Source of the DNA: Synergistaceae bacterium
GTDB taxonomy: Bacteria > Synergistota > Synergistia > Synergistales > Aminobacteriaceae
Length of the DNA stretch: 8,865 bases
Assembly: GCA_012523155.1 (NCBI GenBank)
Contig: JAAYJB010000373.1
Span: forward strand, 1-8,865
Direction: 5' to 3'
The notes below the pieces were generated by a model that saw only the letters and a list, made by a program, of their open reading frames with translations, was not told the DNA's origin and did not search any database. A program made the position numbers and the translations under genes. Numbering within the stretch: the stretch's first letter is position 1; the number at the start of each line of letters is the position of its first letter. This document shows, one piece after another, positions 5,273 through 8,865 of the stretch.

Positions 5273-5857
5273 ATGGAAGCAGCGACAGTCAACTCGACCC
5301 GCCGCATGGTCTGGACTGCTCTTCTTTCCGCCGTGGCGGCCGTTCTCATGTACATCGACATGGCAGTTCCCATATTTCCCCGTTTTCTCAAGCTCGACCT
5401 GTCCGACCTTCCGGCCCTGGTAGCCTCGTTCGCATTGGGTCCCGCCGCCGGGGTCTTTACCGAGCTGATCAAGAACCTGATCCATTCTCTGACCACGTCC
5501 ACCGCAGGAGTGGGCGAGCTGGCCAATTTCCTGGTGGGCAGCTCGCTGGTAATTCCAGCAGGCATGATCTACCGGCGGAACAGAACCAGGAAAGGCGCAC
5601 TGGCAGGCCTTGCGGCAGGCACCCTTTCCATGACCGTCACGGCTGCCCTGGCAAACTATATATTCCTGCTCCCCTTTTATTCAAACTTCATCCCCCTTGA
5701 AAAGATCATTTCCATGTCCTCGGCGGCAATTCCAGCGATCCACAACATAGGGACGCTGGTCCTCTACGCCGTGGTGCCCTTCAACCTCCTGAAGGGGACC
5801 GTGGTATCACTGGCGACAGTACAGCTCTACAAGCGCATCAGCACCCTTCTACGGTAA
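5273..5857 (+). CDS. ribU: Riboflavin ECF transporter S component RibU
   Basis: A 194-residue integral membrane protein that captures riboflavin and works with the shared ECF energising module (EcfA, EcfA', EcfT, not in this window) to import it. The sequence shows about six hydrophobic helices and the RibU signature LKLDLSDLPALVASFALGPAAG (from residue 39), continuing to an IKNLIH segment. Later come NYIFLLPFY (128-136) and VVPFNLLKG (167-175), both typical of RibU. The start is ATG 5273, 9 bases after GGAGG (5259-5263). The open frame extends upstream to an ATG at 5201, but that lies in the riboswitch and terminator. Expression should fall when FMN is plentiful. No riboflavin biosynthesis gene follows it; the next gene has its own promoter. 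Confidence 0.94.
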   Translation: MEAATVNSTRRMVWTALLSAVAAVLMYIDMAVPIFPRFLKLDLSDLPALVASFALGPAAGVFTELIKNLIHSLTTSTAGVGELANFLVGSSLVIPAGMIYRRNRTRKGALAGLAAGTLSMTVTAALANYIFLLPFYSNFIPLEKIISMSSAAIPAIHNIGTLVLYAVVPFNLLKGTVVSLATVQLYKRISTLLR

Positions 5858-5892
5858 ATCGCGGCAAGGGGATAAAATGACGGAAAAGACTG

Positions 5893-5898
5893 TATAAT
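5893..5898 (+). promoter_or_regulatory. -10 element of the peptidase gene promoter
   Basis: A perfect TATAAT directly preceded by TG lies in the 75-base gap after ribU and 18 bases before the ribosome site. No good -35 hexamer is present at 16-18 bases. No terminator was seen after ribU, so some read-through is possible. Confidence 0.5.
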
Positions 5899-5932
5899 CT
5901 TTCCAGAAAACCTTTCGGGAGGTGTTTGGAAG

Positions 5933-7402
5933 ATGAACCGTTCCGTCGCTGTCTTTCTGTGCATGCTTTGGCTTGGTCTGACTCCTCCGGCGGCCTCAAG
6001 CGCCCCGAAAATTCTTACCGGAGGAGGTGCGGGAGAAGTGATGCGGACCGTTCCCCTCTCCCCTGCCATCCTGTCGCAGACAGGCCGGAAGGTATCCCTT
6101 TCGGGGTTTTACTACGGCGGGTCCGTTCCCATGATCATCGACGACATCTCGAGAACCGACTACAACATGGAACTCCCCGAGGGTTCTTTCATTCCCCTGG
6201 AAGGCCCCCGTCCGGCAGGACTGAAGTCCGGCGACAGGATCACTGTTGCGGGGATGCTGAAGCAGCCGGACAAAACCTCTCCCCTGAAGAATTCCCGGGC
6301 TGTACTGAAGATTTCCGGTCCTGAAGGTCTCCGGATCACCACACCCCGCGTGCTGCCGCCGGCAAAAATAAAGCCCAGGAAACCGGAGATCCTTCGGAGA
6401 CTGGAAAAATTCCGTCCGGGCGATCTCATTCCGGGACGGAAGTTCGCCGTCCTCATCGCCGGAGGAGGCGGACCGGAGAACAATCATATCCGCTACTGGA
6501 ACGACCTGCTCACCATGTACACCGTCCTTCTCGGCAGGGGTTTTGCCGCAGCCGATATTTTCGTGTACTACGCCGACGGCGCCCCTCCTGGCGATGTAGA
6601 GGGTAAGATAGACGGGACCATGCCCGTGAACGGAGTGGCCAACAGAACGAACATCCAGAGATGTTTCCGCAACATCGGAAATGTCTCGGGGGACAATGAC
6701 TTCATCTACATCTTAACCAACGACCATGGGGGAGGTTTTCTTGAGGTGAGAACAGGCACCCTCGAACCCGGACTTCACAAAGGACGGATCACCACCACAG
6801 GGGAACCCGATGACTCCATCTCCGAGGCACAGTATGGGCTGGACCTGAACGGGGACGGTGACAGAACGGACGTGATGCGGGCCGACGAGAGCCTTATTCT
6901 GTGGAGTGGACGGTATTACGACAATGACTTCGCTTCCGACCTGAACCAGATATCCAGGTACGGTACCATGGTGATCCACGTTGAGCAGTGTTTCTCCGGC
7001 GGATTTCTCGATGACCTCCGGGCTCCACGGAGGATCATATTTTCCGCCGCGAGCGGGCAGAGGCTCTCCCGGGCCCACACCACGAGCTCGGCCAATCCTC
7101 AGCCTGTTCAACCCTACAACGAAATTTTTTACTGGTTTGTCACTGCCCTCCTGGGAGAAACCCCCGACGGCGACTACGCAGTGGACCGGAACGGCGCTCC
7201 CTGGACATCGAACGCCGATTTTGACGGCAACGGAAAAATCAGCGTTTTCGAGGCCTTCATGTTTGCCCGGAGGATGAATTTGAAAGACGGAATTCCCTGG
7301 TACGAGGACGACGGCCAGCCTGGCTGCATCACCGTGAACGTGGACACCCGGAACGTGCCCGAGGGCAGGGAAGGGTGGTTCGGCAGCAGGACCTTCTTCT
7401 GA
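5933..7402 (+). CDS. Secreted clan-CD cysteine peptidase (C13 legumain/caspase-like) with Ca-binding loops
   Basis: A 489-residue exported protein. Residues 1-24 form a Sec signal peptide (hydrophobic core, cut near ASSA/P; no lipobox). Residues ~50-135 look like a small beta-rich, OB-like domain. The peptidase part begins at KFAVLIAGGGGPENNHIRYWND (170-191). It has the clan-CD dyad: His265 in YILTNDHGGGF and Cys353 in VIHVEQCFSGGF, in the usual order after predicted strands. About 87 residues separate them, roughly twice the legumain spacing (from memory), and that insert contains an Asp-rich DLNGDGDRTD loop (304-313). A full EF-hand-type loop, DFDGNGKISVFE, lies at 429-440. Family assignment rests on motifs, so substrate specificity is unknown. 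ATG 5933 follows GGGAGGTG by 8 bases. The gene stands alone with its own promoter and terminator. Confidence 0.77.
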   Translation: MNRSVAVFLCMLWLGLTPPAASSAPKILTGGGAGEVMRTVPLSPAILSQTGRKVSLSGFYYGGSVPMIIDDISRTDYNMELPEGSFIPLEGPRPAGLKSGDRITVAGMLKQPDKTSPLKNSRAVLKISGPEGLRITTPRVLPPAKIKPRKPEILRRLEKFRPGDLIPGRKFAVLIAGGGGPENNHIRYWNDLLTMYTVLLGRGFAAADIFVYYADGAPPGDVEGKIDGTMPVNGVANRTNIQRCFRNIGNVSGDNDFIYILTNDHGGGFLEVRTGTLEPGLHKGRITTTGEPDDSISEAQYGLDLNGDGDRTDVMRADESLILWSGRYYDNDFASDLNQISRYGTMVIHVEQCFSGGFLDDLRAPRRIIFSAASGQRLSRAHTTSSANPQPVQPYNEIFYWFVTALLGETPDGDYAVDRNGAPWTSNADFDGNGKISVFEAFMFARRMNLKDGIPWYEDDGQPGCITVNVDTRNVPEGREGWFGSRTFF

Positions 7403-7443
7403 GAATCCTTCCTCTGAAAGAACATGAATTCAGAAAGAATGCC

Positions 7444-7467
7444 CCCGGCAGAAATGCCGGGTTTTTT
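7444..7467 (+). terminator. Rho-independent terminator after the peptidase gene
   Basis: CCCGGCA (7444-7450), a GAAA tetraloop and TGCCGGG (7455-7461) are followed by six Ts. It ends one base before the -35 hexamer of the next promoter. Confidence 0.93.
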
Positions 7468-7468
7468 C

Positions 7469-7496
7469 TTGACAGAAAGCAAAAGAAGGATAGAAT
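7469..7496 (+). promoter_or_regulatory. Promoter of the GntR/CoA-transferase unit
   Basis: A perfect TTGACA (7469-7474), 16 bases, then TAGAAT (7491-7496). The -10 hexamer is identical to that of the asd promoter. The start is expected near 7503, inside the operator-like repeats. Confidence 0.88.
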
Positions 7497-7499
7497 AAA

Positions 7500-7522
7500 G
7501 TCTACATGTTATATGTCGACAT
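7500..7522. promoter_or_regulatory. Operator candidate for the GntR regulator
   Basis: Two near-identical octamers, GTCTACAT (7500-7507) and GTCGACAT (7515-7522), are 15 bases apart. The second lies in a perfect palindrome ATGTCGACAT (7513-7522). GTCTACAT and ATGTCGAC also form an inverted repeat with one mismatch. Both contain GT-N2-AC, the core shape of FadR-subfamily GntR operators. Because they cover the predicted transcription start, binding would repress the downstream unit. Confidence 0.55.
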
Positions 7523-7531
7523 TTCTTTATC

Positions 7532-7537
7532 AGGGGG
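7532..7537 (+). promoter_or_regulatory. Ribosome binding site deciding the GntR gene start
   Basis: AGGGGG lies 7 bases before ATG 7545. The alternative in-frame ATG at 7506 would sit within about 3 bases of the predicted transcription start and has no ribosome site. Confidence 0.75.
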
Positions 7538-7544
7538 CTGCTGC

Positions 7545-8297
7545 ATGAGACAGGCGAAAGCTTTTCGGCACAAAACGCTCAGTGAGGAAGTCGCCTCTTT
7601 TGTCCGCAAAGAACTTCTCCTCTCCAGTTCCTACCCTCCGGGGTCATTCATCCGTGAAGAGGAGCTCGCTTCCAGGCTGAACATCAGCAGGGCCCCTGTC
7701 CGTGAAGGATTGAAGATACTCGAGGGACTCGGTCTTCTGCGCTCCGTTCCACAAAAAGGATCGCTTGTCGTCGACTTTTCCCGGGAAGAGGTCGAAGAGC
7801 TTTACGACATCCGCTACGCTCTTGAGGACATCCTGTACCGCGAGATCATAAGAAAAAAAGCATTCACCGAATCAAATTTCTCCTCCATGAATAAAATCCT
7901 CTCGAAAATGCTTCTTCTTGGCTCGGCAGAAGAGTCCAGGGAGGAAACACTCCTCGAATTCAGCGCCATGGATATGGATTTTCATCTTTCTATAGCGAAC
8001 CTCGCCGGAAGACAGTGGACACTTCGTTTGCTCAGAACGGTCTATCACCAGATCCAGCAGGCGATACTCAAGGATCTCGCTACAGAAACAGATATAGGGG
8101 CACTGGTGGAAGAACATCGCCAGATCCTTGAAGAACTTCGGAGAGGAGATCTGGAAGCAATTCGCAGGGGAAGATCTTACAGCTACTTTGAGCGGAGGAT
8201 CGACCCCAAGAAAGGGAAAAAGACCGAAACACATACTGAACCGGCATATAAGGATGATCACGATACAACCAGTAAGAAAGGGGAAGACAGACAATGA
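7545..8297 (+). CDS. GntR family transcriptional regulator (FadR/FCD subfamily)
   Basis: A 250-residue DNA-binding regulator. The winged helix covers residues ~10-77: TLSEEVASFVRKELL, then PGSFIREEELASRLNISRAPVREGLKILEGLGLL with the recognition helix, and a VPQKGSLVV wing. The FCD ligand domain follows (~82-217), with D143 and H147 in DMDFH and H191 in EEHRQIL as metal ligands. The third histidine usually found in the last helix is not present at the expected place (RGRSYSYFERRI, ~208-219). The last 30 residues are a charged, Lys/Asp-rich tail. Such regulators sense small carboxylic acids and usually repress the adjacent catabolic operon. The gene has its own consensus promoter with operator-like repeats and overlaps the CoA-transferase by 4 bp (ATGA), so it is likely an autoregulated controller of that unit. 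The ligand is unknown. Confidence 0.93.
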   Translation: MRQAKAFRHKTLSEEVASFVRKELLLSSSYPPGSFIREEELASRLNISRAPVREGLKILEGLGLLRSVPQKGSLVVDFSREEVEELYDIRYALEDILYREIIRKKAFTESNFSSMNKILSKMLLLGSAEESREETLLEFSAMDMDFHLSIANLAGRQWTLRLLRTVYHQIQQAILKDLATETDIGALVEEHRQILEELRRGDLEAIRRGRSYSYFERRIDPKKGKKTETHTEPAYKDDHDTTSKKGEDRQ

Positions 8298-8865
8298 AAA
8301 GAAAAGGCGCACTTGAAGGACTTCGTGTTCTTGACCTCACCCGGGTGCTTGCCGGGCCGTTCTGCACCATGATGTTCGCCGACATGGGGGCGGAGATCAT
8401 TAAGATCGAACAGGCAGGCACCGGTGACGATACCCGGCAGATGGGACCGTTCAAGAACGGTGAAAGCGCCTACTTCATGAACCTGAACAGGAACAAGAAG
8501 GGCGTCACTCTCAACCTCAAGAATCCCAAGGGAAAGGCAATTTTTCTCGACCTGGTGAAACAGGCGGACGTGGTGATCGAGAACTTCCGTCCCGGCACCA
8601 TGGAAAAACTCGGCCTCGGCTATGACGACCTGAAGAAAGTCAACCCTGCAATCGTCTACGCCGCCATTTCCGGCTTCGGCCACACGGGCCGCTACAGCCA
8701 GCGCCCCGGCTACGACATCATCTCCCAGGCAATGAGCGGCCTCATGAGCACCACAGGATGGCCGGGAGGGGAACCTACCCGCACCGGGACGGCCATGGGC
8801 GACGTTCTTGGGGGTCTCTCCTGCGCCATCGGTATTCTGGCAGCGGTGTTCAACAAGATCCAGAC
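8294..8865 (+). CDS. Family III CoA-transferase (CaiB/BaiF), N-terminal part, cut by window end
   Basis: The first 190 residues of a formyl-CoA-transferase/CaiB/BaiF-type enzyme, which moves CoA between carboxylic acids in the cytoplasm. Visible landmarks: LEGLRVLDLTRVLAGPFCTMMFADMGAEIIKIE at the N terminus, NLNRNKKGVTLNL, DVVIENFRPGTMEKLGLGYDDL (92-113), and GFGHTGRYSQRPGYD. The aspartate that forms the acyl anhydride during catalysis (D169 in oxalate-handling FRC) corresponds to D170 in GTAMGDVLGG. The start is ATG 8294, overlapping the GntR stop, with AGGGG (8279-8283) upstream. The frame is open to the last base. The acid it serves cannot be told from this part; adjacency to a FCD regulator suggests an inducible organic-acid or amino-acid-derived acid pathway whose other genes lie beyond the window. 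Confidence 0.95.
   Translation, partial: MKRKGALEGLRVLDLTRVLAGPFCTMMFADMGAEIIKIEQAGTGDDTRQMGPFKNGESAYFMNLNRNKKGVTLNLKNPKGKAIFLDLVKQADVVIENFRPGTMEKLGLGYDDLKKVNPAIVYAAISGFGHTGRYSQRPGYDIISQAMSGLMSTTGWPGGEPTRTGTAMGDVLGGLSCAIGILAAVFNKIQ

Noticed and set aside
5933..6010. Lipoprotein signal peptide for the peptidase
   Set aside because: The only cysteine, C10, lies inside the hydrophobic core and is not in a lipobox; a Sec-type cleavage near residue 24 fits better.
7506..7544. ATG 7506 as GntR start
   Set aside because: It would be almost leaderless from the predicted promoter, has no ribosome site, and adds residues not seen in GntR proteins.
1..8865. CRISPR arrays, tRNA or rRNA genes, insertion sequences
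   Set aside because: No regularly spaced repeats, cloverleaf-type sequences or transposase frames were seen; the repeated motifs at 4858-5010 are irregular and intergenic.

Overview
This 8.9 kb window has the layout of a free-living, amino-acid-using anaerobic bacterium. Base composition is moderately GC-rich, promoters are of the ordinary housekeeping sigma type, Shine-Dalgarno sites are strong, and two different attenuation-type riboregulators (a T-box leader and an FMN riboswitch) are present. Histidine breakdown genes, a CoA-transferase unit and RNA attenuation together fit the Synergistota or a Firmicutes-related lineage. That placement is an inference from style and gene content; no phylogenetic marker gene is present.

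Left part (1-960): the 3' end of a urocanate hydratase gene overlaps a hutD gene by 4 bp, forming the tail of a histidine-utilisation operon. It stops at a strong bidirectional hairpin shared with the convergent unit on the minus strand.

Minus-strand unit (955-3190): a near-consensus promoter, a complete T-box leader whose specifier reads as a lysine codon, then asd (aspartate-semialdehyde dehydrogenase) and, one base later, an AEC-family membrane carrier. The prediction is that uncharged tRNA-Lys switches on both aspartate-pathway flux and a transport step.

Plus-strand unit (3263-4830), divergent from the T-box unit: ridA (enamine/imine deaminase) overlaps a fold-type-III PLP enzyme of the D-serine dehydratase / D-threonine aldolase family. 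RidA clears the reactive enamine that serine/threonine dehydratases release, so the pairing favours dehydratase activity. A perfect 7-5-7 palindrome lies between the two divergent promoters.

Middle (4831-5857): a cluster of degenerate palindromic intergenic repeats, then an FMN riboswitch with its terminator, controlling ribU, the substrate-binding S component of a riboflavin ECF transporter.

Right part (5893-8865): a monocistronic gene for a secreted clan-CD cysteine peptidase (legumain/caspase-like) with calcium-binding-type Asp loops, closed by a GAAA-tetraloop terminator. A consensus promoter starts immediately after it and drives a FadR-type GntR regulator, followed with a 4-bp ATGA overlap by a family III (CaiB/BaiF) CoA-transferase that runs off the window. 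Operator-like repeats sit on the GntR transcription start and suggest autoregulation of that catabolic unit.
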